Shown in pieces: positions 49,879 to 58,430 of a DNA stretch of 64,000 nt. The stretch is from Pseudomonadota bacterium (GTDB taxonomy: Bacteria; Bdellovibrionota; Bacteriovoracia; Bacteriovoracales; Bacteriovoracaceae): positions 62,001 through 126,000 of the forward strand of contig JAIYDL010000019.1 in the NCBI GenBank assembly GCA_027487515.1, in the 5' to 3' direction. The position numbers and the translations under genes are program-made. The first letter of the stretch is position 1, and each line of letters begins with the position of its first letter. Under the pieces are notes generated by a model. That model saw only the letters and a program-made list of their open reading frames with translations, was not told where the DNA came from and did not search any database.

Positions 49879-52186
49879 GTTTTTTCTTCTTTCACTCGTG
49901 GCCCTGGTCCCCATGGGTCTGGCCTGGATGACGATTCCCGGGCACTTGATGGAGCGGCCACGGCTGACCCAGAAGCTCACGTTCGTTGACCGGGCGGGAC
50001 TCCCGATCCGCGCCTACCGGCCAGGAGAAACCTACGACTGGCTTCCTCTCGCCGAGGTGCCGAGGGAGTTGGCGGAGCTGGTGGTGCTGGCGGAGGATCG
50101 AAACTTCTACCGCCACCCGGGGGTCGATGCCCGGGCCCTCCTGCGCTCCCTCGGGCAGAATCTCTCGGCCGGTGACATCGTCTCCGGAGCGAGCACCATC
50201 ACCCAGCAAGTGTACCGGCTCGGTCACGGGACTCCCCGCACTCTTCGAGGGAAGTTCATCACCATGATGGGCGCCCTGAAGCTCGAGCGGGCCTATGGGA
50301 AGCAGCGGATCCTGGAGACGTACTTAAACCAGGTCCCCTTCGGTGCGGGGCTGGCCGGAGTGAAGCGCGCCGGCGAAGTTTTTTTCGGCAAGGACCTTGC
50401 GCTCTTGAATCTGGCGGAGTTCGCAACGCTCGCCGTGCTTCCTCGGTCTCCCACGTATCTTCGGACCCATCAGGCCGAACTCTTGAAGCGCCGGAATGCG
50501 CTCCTCGGGGAATACGCCGCAGCGAACGGGCTCTCGCCAGCGGAGCTCCACTTGAATCAGGAGGCGCCGATGGAGCTCGCGGTTGATCGCGCGGGCTGGG
50601 ATAACTATCACTACGTGCGGGCACTTCTCCAGGAGCCTGAGCTCCGCCGTCACGTCGCGCCCGGAGGGATCATCCGCACGACGCTTGATTTGTACCTTCA
50701 GCGCGAGGCCCAGGCGATTCTGCGCTCCCAAGTCGGAGAGCTCAAGAAGTTTGACGTTCACCATGGTGCCCTGGTGGTCTTGCAGAATCAAACCGGAGAC
50801 GTCCTGGCCTACGTGGGCTCTCCGGACCTTGCGAATCTTCCCGCAGGTCAAGTCGACGCGCTTCGGATTCAGCGCCAACCGGGGTCGGCCCTGAAGCCTC
50901 TGACCTACGCGCTCGCACTCCAGCGGGGCCACTCTTTGGCCGATCCGCTTCCAGACATTCCCTCGTACTACAAGACGGGGCTGGGCCAGTACCTTCCTCG
51001 GAACTACGGCCAGGACTTCTCGGGCCCGCGACTCATGCGCGAGGCCCTTGCTAATTCGTTGAACCTTCCCGCGGTGGCCTTGGCGGAAGACCTCGGGGTG
51101 GAGGAGGTCTATTCCTTCTACCGCGCTCTCGGGCTGGTGCTCCCCCGGCCCGCCGTTCACTACGGTGTCGGTCTCACTCTCGGGAACGTGGAGCTCACGC
51201 CCTTTGAGCTTGCCGCCGTTTACACCGCGTTCCCGCGAGCGGGTCTCGGAGTGGTGCCGCGATTTTTTTCCGCCGCCGCCGTTCACGATCGACCGACGCC
51301 TCTCTCCGCCGAAGCTGCGTATCTGGTGAGCGATGTCCTCGCGGATCCGGTGGCCCGGCGGGAGGAGTTCGGTGAGAGGAACCCGTTTGACCTTCCCTTT
51401 GCCCTGTCGGTCAAGACCGGGACCTCCACCGATTTTCGGGACAACTGGGCGGTGGGTTACAATCAAGAATTCACCATCCTCGTCTGGGTCGGTAACACGG
51501 ATCAAAAACCCATGCGGCGGGTGAGCGGAATCACCGGGGCGGGCCCGGTTCTGCGGGACGTGGCCCGCTACCTGGCGAGCCGCTGGCCCATGCGGCCCCT
51601 CGAGGAACCGAAGGGGATCCTTCGCCAAGAAGTTTGTTCTCTTTCAGGCCACAGGCCCGGGCCCCATTGCCCGCACCGGAAACTCGAACTCTTCACCACA
51701 GAGGCCCTGGGCCAGGAGACCTGCCGCTGGCACCGAGAGCTCTTCGTGCGTGACTGCCGAGGCCCCGCCGCCCACGAACGGGTCACCGTCGCACTCCTTC
51801 CCGATGCCTACCAGGCGTTTGTGGGAACAAGACCTAACTGGAGCGTCGAGCAGCAGGTGCGCGAGCGGTGTCCTTTTTCTGACCACCAGTTTGCCGAGGT
51901 TCAGCTGCGAGAGGACACCGCTCCGGTGATTGCCCGCCCCCTCTCCGGCAGCACCTTCGCCGTGGACCCGAATTTACCCCGAGCCCTGCAACGCCTGAAG
52001 CTCGAGCTCAACCGTTTCCGGTCCGTCCGGAAGGTCATCTGGCGGCGCAATGGTTCCGTTCTGGGCGAAGGGTCGGCCAGCATGGACTGGCCCCTTGAGC
52101 GGGGCCAGCATTCCTTTGATGCTGAGGTTCACTTCTCCGATGGAGGCCAGGCCCGAACCCCCGCGGTGGAGGTCCGGGTGCTATGA
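49832..52186 (+). CDS. pbpC: Penicillin-binding protein 1C (transglycosylase-transpeptidase)
   Basis: 784 residues if starting at ATG 49832; a TTG near 49864 with AAGGGAAG upstream would shorten it by about 11 residues. Membrane anchor (FFLLSLVALVPMGLAW) is followed by a GT51 glycosyltransferase (E88 in LAEDRNFYRHPGVD, GASTITQQV), a transpeptidase domain (S352 and K355 in GSALK, SLN, K528-T-G) and a C-terminal PBP1C (BiPBP_C) domain with Cys-rich stretch CSLSGHRPGPHC. It polymerises and cross-links peptidoglycan, or acts in repair with the A2M. It overlaps the A2M gene by 47 nt. Confidence 0.94.
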   Translation: MSAERKREEQLSLRSKFFLLSLVALVPMGLAWMTIPGHLMERPRLTQKLTFVDRAGLPIRAYRPGETYDWLPLAEVPRELAELVVLAEDRNFYRHPGVDARALLRSLGQNLSAGDIVSGASTITQQVYRLGHGTPRTLRGKFITMMGALKLERAYGKQRILETYLNQVPFGAGLAGVKRAGEVFFGKDLALLNLAEFATLAVLPRSPTYLRTHQAELLKRRNALLGEYAAANGLSPAELHLNQEAPMELAVDRAGWDNYHYVRALLQEPELRRHVAPGGIIRTTLDLYLQREAQAILRSQVGELKKFDVHHGALVVLQNQTGDVLAYVGSPDLANLPAGQVDALRIQRQPGSALKPLTYALALQRGHSLADPLPDIPSYYKTGLGQYLPRNYGQDFSGPRLMREALANSLNLPAVALAEDLGVEEVYSFYRALGLVLPRPAVHYGVGLTLGNVELTPFELAAVYTAFPRAGLGVVPRFFSAAAVHDRPTPLSAEAAYLVSDVLADPVARREEFGERNPFDLPFALSVKTGTSTDFRDNWAVGYNQEFTILVWVGNTDQKPMRRVSGITGAGPVLRDVARYLASRWPMRPLEEPKGILRQEVCSLSGHRPGPHCPHRKLELFTTEALGQETCRWHRELFVRDCRGPAAHERVTVALLPDAYQAFVGTRPNWSVEQQVRERCPFSDHQFAEVQLREDTAPVIARPLSGSTFAVDPNLPRALQRLKLELNRFRSVRKVIWRRNGSVLGEGSASMDWPLERGQHSFDAEVHFSDGGQARTPAVEVRVL

Positions 52187-52797
52187 TTGTCATGCTCCTC
52201 TTCCTCGCAACCTCCTGGGTGGAGGCGCACCCAAAGTTTTGTTCCTACACCTACAGCGTGTGGAATGCCCGCGAGCGCCGCTCCGAGGGCCCGTACCGAG
52301 TGACCAAGCTTTACACGGAACTTCAGACACACGAGCGCGGCCCCGGCGGTTGCAGCGTCTGCGATGAGGATCAGGTCCCCGTTCGTCTTTCAAACGGGGT
52401 GACCTTTAAAGTGTGCGGGGCCTTTCGGGAAGCGTTTCAATCGGGGCTCGAGGCCGCTTTGAGCGCAGGCGAGGTGATCGAGAGTGTCACCGGGCACAGA
52501 CCCTCGAAGTCGCGAGGTCACCTTGACGGGCAAGGGCGAAGGACAGAGTTTTCCAACCATGCCTACGGTGCGGCGCTGGATGTGAACGAGGCCCAGAATG
52601 GGCTCTATGATTTCTGCGTCACCTGGTCGCCCTCCTGTCAGCTGATCAAGGGCGGTCGGTATGTCCCCGGAGGGCCCCGCTCTTTTACTTCCCGCTCGCC
52701 GCTGGTGCGCGCCCTGCGCGATCGGGGCCTTCGCTGGGGAGGTGAGATCACTGGGAAGCAGAAGGATTTCATGCATTTTAGCCCCGATGGCCTCTAG
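52183..52797 (+). CDS. M15-type D-Ala-D-Ala carboxypeptidase-like protein
   Basis: 204 residues, starting at ATG 52183 in the ATGA overlap with pbpC. Signal peptide MIVMLLFLATSWVEA. M15 (VanY/extensin-like C) zinc motif SNHAYGAALDVN (His and Asp ligands) and DFMHFS (third ligand His) are present, with RGLRWGGEI before the second. Several Cys suggest disulphides. It would trim peptidoglycan stem peptides or endopeptide bonds. Coupling to pbpC and A2M makes a three-gene wall-defence or wall-synthesis operon. Confidence 0.86.
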   Translation: MIVMLLFLATSWVEAHPKFCSYTYSVWNARERRSEGPYRVTKLYTELQTHERGPGGCSVCDEDQVPVRLSNGVTFKVCGAFREAFQSGLEAALSAGEVIESVTGHRPSKSRGHLDGQGRRTEFSNHAYGAALDVNEAQNGLYDFCVTWSPSCQLIKGGRYVPGGPRSFTSRSPLVRALRDRGLRWGGEITGKQKDFMHFSPDGL

Positions 52798-52849
52798 GGA
52801 AAAAGTGCGGGATGTGCTAAGGTAGTCCCAAAATATCTAAGGAAATCTC

Positions 52850-54436
52850 ATGCTCGCTTGTCACGACATCCGCATCCAGTTCGGCGGCCGTACCCTCTTC
52901 GATGACGTGAACCTCAAGTTCATCCCGGGAAACTGCTACGGGATCATCGGTGCCAACGGCGCCGGGAAGTCGACGTTTTTGAAGATCCTCTCGGGCGAGA
53001 TCTCGGCCACCGGTGGGCGGATCGAAGTAACTCCCGGCGAACGGATGGCGGTCCTGAGGCAGAACCACTTTGCCTTCGAGGAGGAAGAAGTTCTTACCAC
53101 CGTGATCCTCGGGCACGGGCGGCTGGTTGAGATCATGAAAGAGAAGGACGCTCTTTATGCCAAAGAGGATTTCTCCGAAAAAGATGGGGAACGCACGGCA
53201 GAGCTCGAAAGCCTCTTCGCTGAACTCAACGGCTGGGAGGCCGAGGCGAACGCGGCGGCGCTTCTGGCGGGCCTCGGAATCAAAGATGATCTCCATCACC
53301 GGAAGATGAAGGAGTTAACCGGCGGCGAAAAGGTGAAGGTCCTTTTGGCGCAAGCGCTCTTCGGCAAGCCCGAGATCCTCCTTTTGGATGAGCCCACCAA
53401 CGACCTTGACCTGAAGGCGATCCAGTGGCTGGAAACCTTCATCATGGACCAGCAGGACACCACCGTGCTCGTGGTCTCCCATGACCGGCACTTTTTAAAC
53501 AAGGTCTGCACCCACATCTGTGACATCGACTTCGGGAAGATCAAGATCTTCGTCGGGAACTACGACTTCTGGTACAAGTCCGCCCAGCTCGCCCAGCGGA
53601 TGCTCTCCGATCAGAATAAGAAAGTCGAAGACAAGATGAAGGAGCTCAAGGAGTTCATCCAGCGCTTCTCGGCCAACGCGTCGAAGTCAAGCCAGGCGAC
53701 CTCCCGGAAAAAGCTCTTGGACAAACTGACTCTCGAAGACATCCAGCCGTCCTCCCGGAAATACCCGTACGTCGGCTTCAGGGCCGACCGCGAGGCCGGG
53801 GACCAGCTCCTTCGGGTGGAAAATCTCACGGTCCTCTTCGAGGGAGAGAAAATTTTAAACAACGTCTCCTTTACGATTAAAAAAGGTCAGAAAGTGGTCT
53901 TCCTGGCCAAGTCGGAAGTTGTCACCACCGCGCTCTTCCGGATCCTCGCCGGTGAGCAGGCACCGGACTCCGGCAAAGTAGACTGGGGGATCACCACCAC
54001 CAGGGCCTACCTTCCGAACGATAACTCGTCGTACTTCAAAGACGCCTCCCTCGATCTCATCAACTGGCTCCGGCAGTATTCGAAGGATCAAACTGAAACC
54101 TTCTTGCGGGGGTTTCTGGGGCGGATGCTTTTCTCCGGTGAAGAGGCGCTGAAGAAGTGTAACGTTCTCTCCGGTGGCGAAAAGGTTCGGTGTATGCTGT
54201 CCAAAATGATGCTCTCCGGCTCGAACGTGCTCATCCTGGATAATCCCACGAACCACCTCGATCTCGAGACGATCACGGCCGTGAACGAGGGCCTGATTGA
54301 TTTCAAGGGCACCATCCTCTTTACGTCGCATGACCATGAGTTCATCCAGACCGTCGCCACGCGGGTCATCGCCGTCGAAGAGCGGGGTGTGAGAGACGAG
54401 GAGTGCAGCTACGATGAATTCCTGGGGCTGGTGTAG
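52850..54436 (+). CDS. ABC-F ATPase, YbiT/YkpA-like
   Basis: 528 residues, with AAGGA before ATG 52850. NBD1 is standard: GANGAGKS (34-41), LTGGEKVK, LLLDEPTNDLDL. In NBD2 the Walker A loop reads FLAKSEVVTTALF with no GxxGxGK, and Walker B is LILDNPTNHLDLE (Asn in place of the catalytic Glu), while the signature LSGGEKV is kept. The WGITTTRAYLPNDNS block is typical of the YbiT/YkpA group, some members of which have a degenerate second site. It probably acts on ribosomes (translation factor). A second ABC-F protein (Uup) is encoded at 41419. Confidence 0.9.
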   Translation: MLACHDIRIQFGGRTLFDDVNLKFIPGNCYGIIGANGAGKSTFLKILSGEISATGGRIEVTPGERMAVLRQNHFAFEEEEVLTTVILGHGRLVEIMKEKDALYAKEDFSEKDGERTAELESLFAELNGWEAEANAAALLAGLGIKDDLHHRKMKELTGGEKVKVLLAQALFGKPEILLLDEPTNDLDLKAIQWLETFIMDQQDTTVLVVSHDRHFLNKVCTHICDIDFGKIKIFVGNYDFWYKSAQLAQRMLSDQNKKVEDKMKELKEFIQRFSANASKSSQATSRKKLLDKLTLEDIQPSSRKYPYVGFRADREAGDQLLRVENLTVLFEGEKILNNVSFTIKKGQKVVFLAKSEVVTTALFRILAGEQAPDSGKVDWGITTTRAYLPNDNSSYFKDASLDLINWLRQYSKDQTETFLRGFLGRMLFSGEEALKKCNVLSGGEKVRCMLSKMMLSGSNVLILDNPTNHLDLETITAVNEGLIDFKGTILFTSHDHEFIQTVATRVIAVEERGVRDEECSYDEFLGLV

Positions 54437-54437
54437 C

Positions 54438-54794
54438 ATGAACGGAATCGGCCTCGCCCTCATCCTCCTCGTCGGGTTCATTCACACGGGCTTCATGATC
54501 CTGGAAAGTTTTTTTTGGACGAAACCGATCGGACTCAAGATCTTCCGGCAGTCCCCTGAAACGGCGGCGGTCACTCGAGTCCTCGCTCTCAACATGGGGC
54601 TCTACAATGGGTTCCTTGCGGCCGGACTTTTCTGGTCGGCGCTGGCCGGGAACTCCAGCAGCGCCAATTTCTTTCTGTGTTGTGTGAGCGTCGCAGGAAT
54701 CGTGGGGGCGCTCACGGCCTCAAAAAATATTTTCTTCTACCAGGCGCTGCCAGCGCTTCTAGCACTCCTCTTCACCTCAGGAATTCTCGGATGA
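54438..54794 (+). CDS. DUF1304 family membrane protein
   Basis: 118 residues, four transmembrane helices. Starts at ATG 54438, 1 nt after the ABC-F stop. HTGFMILESFFWTKPIGLKIF, ALNMGLYNGFLAAGLFW and ASKNIFFYQALPALLAL are the DUF1304 signature blocks. Function unknown. Its TGA overlaps the ATG of the GDPD gene, so ABC-F, DUF1304 and GDPD are tightly linked. Confidence 0.9.
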   Translation: MNGIGLALILLVGFIHTGFMILESFFWTKPIGLKIFRQSPETAAVTRVLALNMGLYNGFLAAGLFWSALAGNSSSANFFLCCVSVAGIVGALTASKNIFFYQALPALLALLFTSGILG

Positions 54795-55627
54795 GTATGA
54801 TGGCCTTGGCCCTGACTTTGCTTTCTCTCACCGCTTCCGCCGTTGACTGGCAGGGCCACCGTGGGGCGCGGGGCCTTTACCCAGAGAACACCGTGGGTGC
54901 GATGGAAGAGGCCCTGAAGTTTAAAGCGGTCACGACGCTGGAGCTTGATGTGGTGGTTTCCAAGGATAAGAAGATCATCGTCTCCCACGAACCGTGGATG
55001 AGCGAGGAAATCTGCAGCGACAAGAAGGGCGTCCGGGTCAAGGGCCGCACGCAGAACCTGTACCAAATGACCGCGGCCCAGATCGCGGAGTTCGACTGCG
55101 GAACTCTTCCGCACCCGAGGTTTCCGGAGCAAAAAAAAGTTCGATCCACCAAACCGACTTTGGAAGAGGTTTTGGACCGGGTAAAGAGCAAGTCTATCAA
55201 TTTTAACATCGAGATTAAGTCGACGGTCGAAGACGAGCGAGACGGATTCCAGCCCGACGTGAAAGCATTCTCCGATCTCGTCGTGGCCGCCGTTAAACGC
55301 CGGCTCCCGGTGGAGCGCTTCACCCTACAGAGCTTCGACTGGCGCGTTCTCCGATACCTGCGGTCGGCCCATCCGGACGTGCGCTTAGTCGCTCTCCTCG
55401 AGGGAGCCATCGACCCGGAGAAAGTCTTCAAAGATCTGGGCTTCGCTCCGGCCGTTTTCTCACCGTACTATAAGGATCTTACGCGCGCCCATGTGGAGGC
55501 CTTCCACCGGCGAGGAGTCAAGGTCATCCCCTGGACTGTGAATGAGACTCGCGAGATGACTGAGCTCGTAAACCTTGGTGTCGACGGGATCATCACAGAT
55601 TACCCGAACCGGATTCCGGCGCCCTAG
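54791..55627 (+). CDS. Exported glycerophosphodiester phosphodiesterase
   Basis: 278 residues from ATG 54791 (ATGA overlap); signal peptide MSMMALALTLLSLTASA. GDPD TIM-barrel motifs: WQGHRGARGLYPENT (H23, R24, E33), LELDVVVSKDK (E51, D53), SHEPWM (H66), later NFNIEIK and DGIITDYPNR. It hydrolyses glycerophosphodiesters to glycerol-3-phosphate and an alcohol in the periplasm. Its 3' end overlaps the convergent GNAT gene by 35 nt. Confidence 0.93.
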   Translation: MSMMALALTLLSLTASAVDWQGHRGARGLYPENTVGAMEEALKFKAVTTLELDVVVSKDKKIIVSHEPWMSEEICSDKKGVRVKGRTQNLYQMTAAQIAEFDCGTLPHPRFPEQKKVRSTKPTLEEVLDRVKSKSINFNIEIKSTVEDERDGFQPDVKAFSDLVVAAVKRRLPVERFTLQSFDWRVLRYLRSAHPDVRLVALLEGAIDPEKVFKDLGFAPAVFSPYYKDLTRAHVEAFHRRGVKVIPWTVNETREMTELVNLGVDGIITDYPNRIPAP

Positions 55628-56417
55628 GGGTGCTCCTTCGCAGTTCACACTGTTCTGCGTAGACTCGCAGATGCCGAGACTTTAAATAGTCACAGAGCTC
55701 TTGCTCCCGGGTGTCGACCCCCCCGAACACGATGGTCTCCCCTGGGAAGCGCATCGACTCGAAGAGTTGGTCTAGGTGCTCAATTCTTCTAGCACCGCTC
55801 TCTCTCACCGTACCCTGAGTCGGTGTGAAGATGGCGTAGGCGAGGAGGTGTGTGCCGTCGTAGAGTTCGTGGATCTCGTGCTGAGACTCATCTCTTGAGA
55901 GGGCGTAGCGGTCGTGCTCCGAAGAGGGAAGACCTCGCGGAGGAAGTGCGAGCACGGTCTCTGGCCGGAAGGGTCTGATTTCGTAGCGCAGGCCCCGCGG
56001 TTTCTGAGCTCCTCGACCGAACGTGCCCGTGAAGGTCACGAGCTCTCGTGCCTCGGAAAAGCCCGCCTTCGCAAAGGAGCGTCTTGCGTAATCGTTGGCC
56101 TTTAGGACTTCTAGCGTCACAGGTTGTGTGATTTCCTCGAAGATCCGGGCCCCCAGATTTTGACCTCGGTACTCAGGGATGACGCCAGTTGCGAAGTTGT
56201 AGAGCTCCTGCCCTCGACGCGAGTGGAGGGCGAAGGCCACGAGCTCTTCCCCATCGAAAGCGCCGTAAGATAAATTCATGTCAACGCCCAGAGCGAGCCA
56301 TCGCTCGATGGTATCCTCCGCATCTAATGTAAGAGGAAAAAAGTAATTAAGAAATGCTTTACAGAAGGCGCGGTAGACAGTGATCTTTTCGGTGGTGCTG
56401 AGCTTTTGTAGTATCAT
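55593..56417 (-). CDS. GNAT-family acetyltransferase
   Basis: 274 residues. The N-terminal half holds a GNAT core: GVIPEYRGQNLGARIFEEI (the R/Q-x-x-G-x-A-type acetyl-CoA loop) and VLKANDYARRSFAKAGFSEAREL. The second half may be a degenerate second GNAT unit (YELYDGTHLLAYAIFTP-like strand, HLDQLFESMRF). The substrate is unknown. A TTAGAGG ribosome-binding site lies just before ATG 56417 and the -10 box (TATAAT, 56436-56441) is shared, on the opposite strand, with the OmpR-type regulator. Confidence 0.8.
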   Translation of the reverse strand: MILQKLSTTEKITVYRAFCKAFLNYFFPLTLDAEDTIERWLALGVDMNLSYGAFDGEELVAFALHSRRGQELYNFATGVIPEYRGQNLGARIFEEITQPVTLEVLKANDYARRSFAKAGFSEARELVTFTGTFGRGAQKPRGLRYEIRPFRPETVLALPPRGLPSSEHDRYALSRDESQHEIHELYDGTHLLAYAIFTPTQGTVRESGARRIEHLDQLFESMRFPGETIVFGGVDTREQELCDYLKSRHLRVYAEQCELRRSTPRAPESGSGNL

Positions 56418-56434
56418 TACCTCTAAAGTAAAAC

Positions 56435-56441
56435 TATTATA
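56435..56441. promoter_or_regulatory. Shared palindromic -10 of divergent GNAT and regulator genes
   Basis: The palindrome CTATTATAG contains TATTAT (plus, 56435-56440), ending 7 nt before the OmpR-type ATG, and TATAAT (minus, 56436-56441), about 19 nt before the GNAT ATG. Only one polymerase could use it at a time, so the two genes should exclude one another at this site. Confidence 0.5.
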
Positions 56442-56447
56442 GCCCCT

Positions 56448-57140
56448 ATGTCTAAGGCACGCTGTTTACTTATTGATGACAGTGAAGAAATCCAGCTCCT
56501 GGTTCAAAGAACGTTAGGGGACCTCTGCGACGTGACCGGGGCCCTAACGGTGACCGATGCTAGAGCGCACTTCAGTGCCAAGTCGTTTGAGATCGTGATC
56601 ATCGACCTCATGCTTGAGCATTCTAACGGCATGGACCTCCTGAAAGACTTTAAATCGACTCCGGGGATTAACAAGTGCAGTCGATTTTTTATCATGACGG
56701 GGAAGGACAGCACGGTCGATGAGGCCCTCGGCCACAACTACGGCGTCGACGAGTACATCAAGAAGCCGGTTGACCGTGAGGTCCTGAAGGCAATTGTGCG
56801 GAAGAACCTCAAGGTCCTTCGCGATGAGGCGCCGGAGGTCGTGGACTACGGTCCTTTCACCATCATCCCGGGGAATCACCAGGCCTTCGTCGTGCTCGGG
56901 GGCAAGCGCCAGGAACTCCAACTCACGGTGAAAGAATTTAAACTCCTCACAAAACTTGTTTCCCACCCGGAGAAGACATTTTCTAGAGAGGATCTCTTCT
57001 CTCAGGTCTGGGATAACGACTCTAACTCCACGTTTCGGACCATTGATATGCACGTCAGCTCCCTCCGGAAGAAGCTTCAGGAGCGTGGAAGTCTCATCAA
57101 AACGGTGCATCAAGTGGGTTACAAATTCTCTCTGAGCTAG
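56448..57140 (+). CDS. OmpR/PhoB-type response regulator
   Basis: 230 residues. Receiver domain (LLIDDSEEI; phosphoacceptor D53 in IIDLMLE; MTGKD; KKPV) joined to a winged-helix DNA-binding domain (LTVKEFKLLTKLVSHPEKTFSREDL, TFRTIDMHVSSLRKKL, IKTVHQVGYKF), the Trans_reg_C pattern. No kinase gene is adjacent; the histidine kinase at 61568 is 4 kb away in the opposite direction. The ATG has no Shine-Dalgarno and a TATTAT box ends 7 nt upstream, so the mRNA is probably leaderless. Confidence 0.93.
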   Translation: MSKARCLLIDDSEEIQLLVQRTLGDLCDVTGALTVTDARAHFSAKSFEIVIIDLMLEHSNGMDLLKDFKSTPGINKCSRFFIMTGKDSTVDEALGHNYGVDEYIKKPVDREVLKAIVRKNLKVLRDEAPEVVDYGPFTIIPGNHQAFVVLGGKRQELQLTVKEFKLLTKLVSHPEKTFSREDLFSQVWDNDSNSTFRTIDMHVSSLRKKLQERGSLIKTVHQVGYKFSLS

Positions 57141-57238
57141 GCCATTTCGCCGGATAAAAATTACCGCACCGCTTCCTCTGCTCCCCTAAAAGTGCTATGT
57201 AGCCCGCGTATTATTTTTACCACCAAGGATTAATCCCC

Positions 57239-58408
57239 ATGTTGAAACTTGCGGTCTTAGCATCCCTTGCCCTCATTTCCGAATCCCAAGCGGCGCGCTG
57301 GAATCGCGCCAATAATCCGAATTTCTTCAACGCCGTCGCCAAGGAGAAGATGGTCGCTGAGTTTGGAGAGTTACCCCTCAAAGGTCAGATTCGAGACGAC
57401 CGCTATGGATGGTCAGAATCCTACTGGCCCTCGAACCTCGGAGGCATTGCGTACCGCTGGAACCATCCGAATCCACAGCCGTTCAAATACAAGCTCCTCA
57501 CCCGGGAAGAACTCCGTGGGATGAGCGAGGCCCAGATCGGCGAGCTCTCCCCGGCAGAACTCTATGACATTTCCCTGGGAGACTATAGCTACTCACTCAC
57601 GAAGCGCGTTCTGAGACTTTTCACCCCGAAGGATCTCTGGTGGGAAGGCATCTGCCACGGTTGGGCGCTGGCCGCGTCGAACTACGCCGAGCCCGATAAG
57701 ACGGTCGTGACGAACAGAGACGGCATCCGCGTCCCCTTCGGCGCTTCCGATGTGAAAGGTCTCCTCTCTATGCACGACGCTTACAACTCCAAGGGGCTTT
57801 ATGTCCGTGTCGGAGAGCGCTGTTCGGTGAATGGGAAAGTCCACGGCGAGGCTTCGGAAGAAGACGGTCCGGTGACATTCCCTAACCGCAGAGATGCGGA
57901 AAGACCGGAGTGCAGTGACGTCAACGCCGGTGCCTTCCACATCGTCCTGGCCTCGATGATCGGGATCAACTCCCACGGCTTCGTTGCCGACGTGGACCGC
58001 TTCAATGATGTCTGGAATCAGCCGGTGACCTCGTACGAATCTACTCTGGAGGGTGAGGTCTCCCTGACTCCCCAGGATCTAAGTTCTGGAGTCGACCGGA
58101 AGATTCACTTAAAAACCGTCATGACTTACGGAGAAGAATTGGAGTTTTACACCCCGGAGGCAGAGGCCGAAGGATCCTTAAGTTTCGTTTCCAAGGATCC
58201 CGTCACGGGCACTCCACGGCAAGCGTTTCGGTCGAAGAACTACGAATACATCCTCGAGCTTGACCGAAGTGGAAAGATCATCGGAGGAGAGTGGATCTCG
58301 GAAACTCGGCCGGATATGCTTTGGCTAAAAAAGCCTGATGTTCGCTTCAACGATTCGAAGTTACCCCTCTCCGGGCTCAACCGAATCTATAAACCTGTCA
58401 TTCACTAA
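57239..58408 (+). CDS. Exported transglutaminase-elicitor-like protein
   Basis: 389 residues, signal peptide MLKLAVLASLALISESQA, with AAGGA before ATG 57239. SYWPSNLGGIAYRWNHP, WWEGICHGWALAASNYAEP (C139) and NAGAFHIVLASMIGIN (H234) match the order of the transglutaminase-elicitor family (PF16683), known from Phytophthora GP42/TGase elicitors and also found in bacteria. The Cys and His would be two members of the catalytic triad; the Asp is less clear. It may cross-link proteins or be recognised by hosts. Downstream lies a four-base tandem repeat. Confidence 0.8.
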   Translation: MLKLAVLASLALISESQAARWNRANNPNFFNAVAKEKMVAEFGELPLKGQIRDDRYGWSESYWPSNLGGIAYRWNHPNPQPFKYKLLTREELRGMSEAQIGELSPAELYDISLGDYSYSLTKRVLRLFTPKDLWWEGICHGWALAASNYAEPDKTVVTNRDGIRVPFGASDVKGLLSMHDAYNSKGLYVRVGERCSVNGKVHGEASEEDGPVTFPNRRDAERPECSDVNAGAFHIVLASMIGINSHGFVADVDRFNDVWNQPVTSYESTLEGEVSLTPQDLSSGVDRKIHLKTVMTYGEELEFYTPEAEAEGSLSFVSKDPVTGTPRQAFRSKNYEYILELDRSGKIIGGEWISETRPDMLWLKKPDVRFNDSKLPLSGLNRIYKPVIH

Positions 58409-58430
58409 GAGCTGGTTTTCTGGGCGCTAT

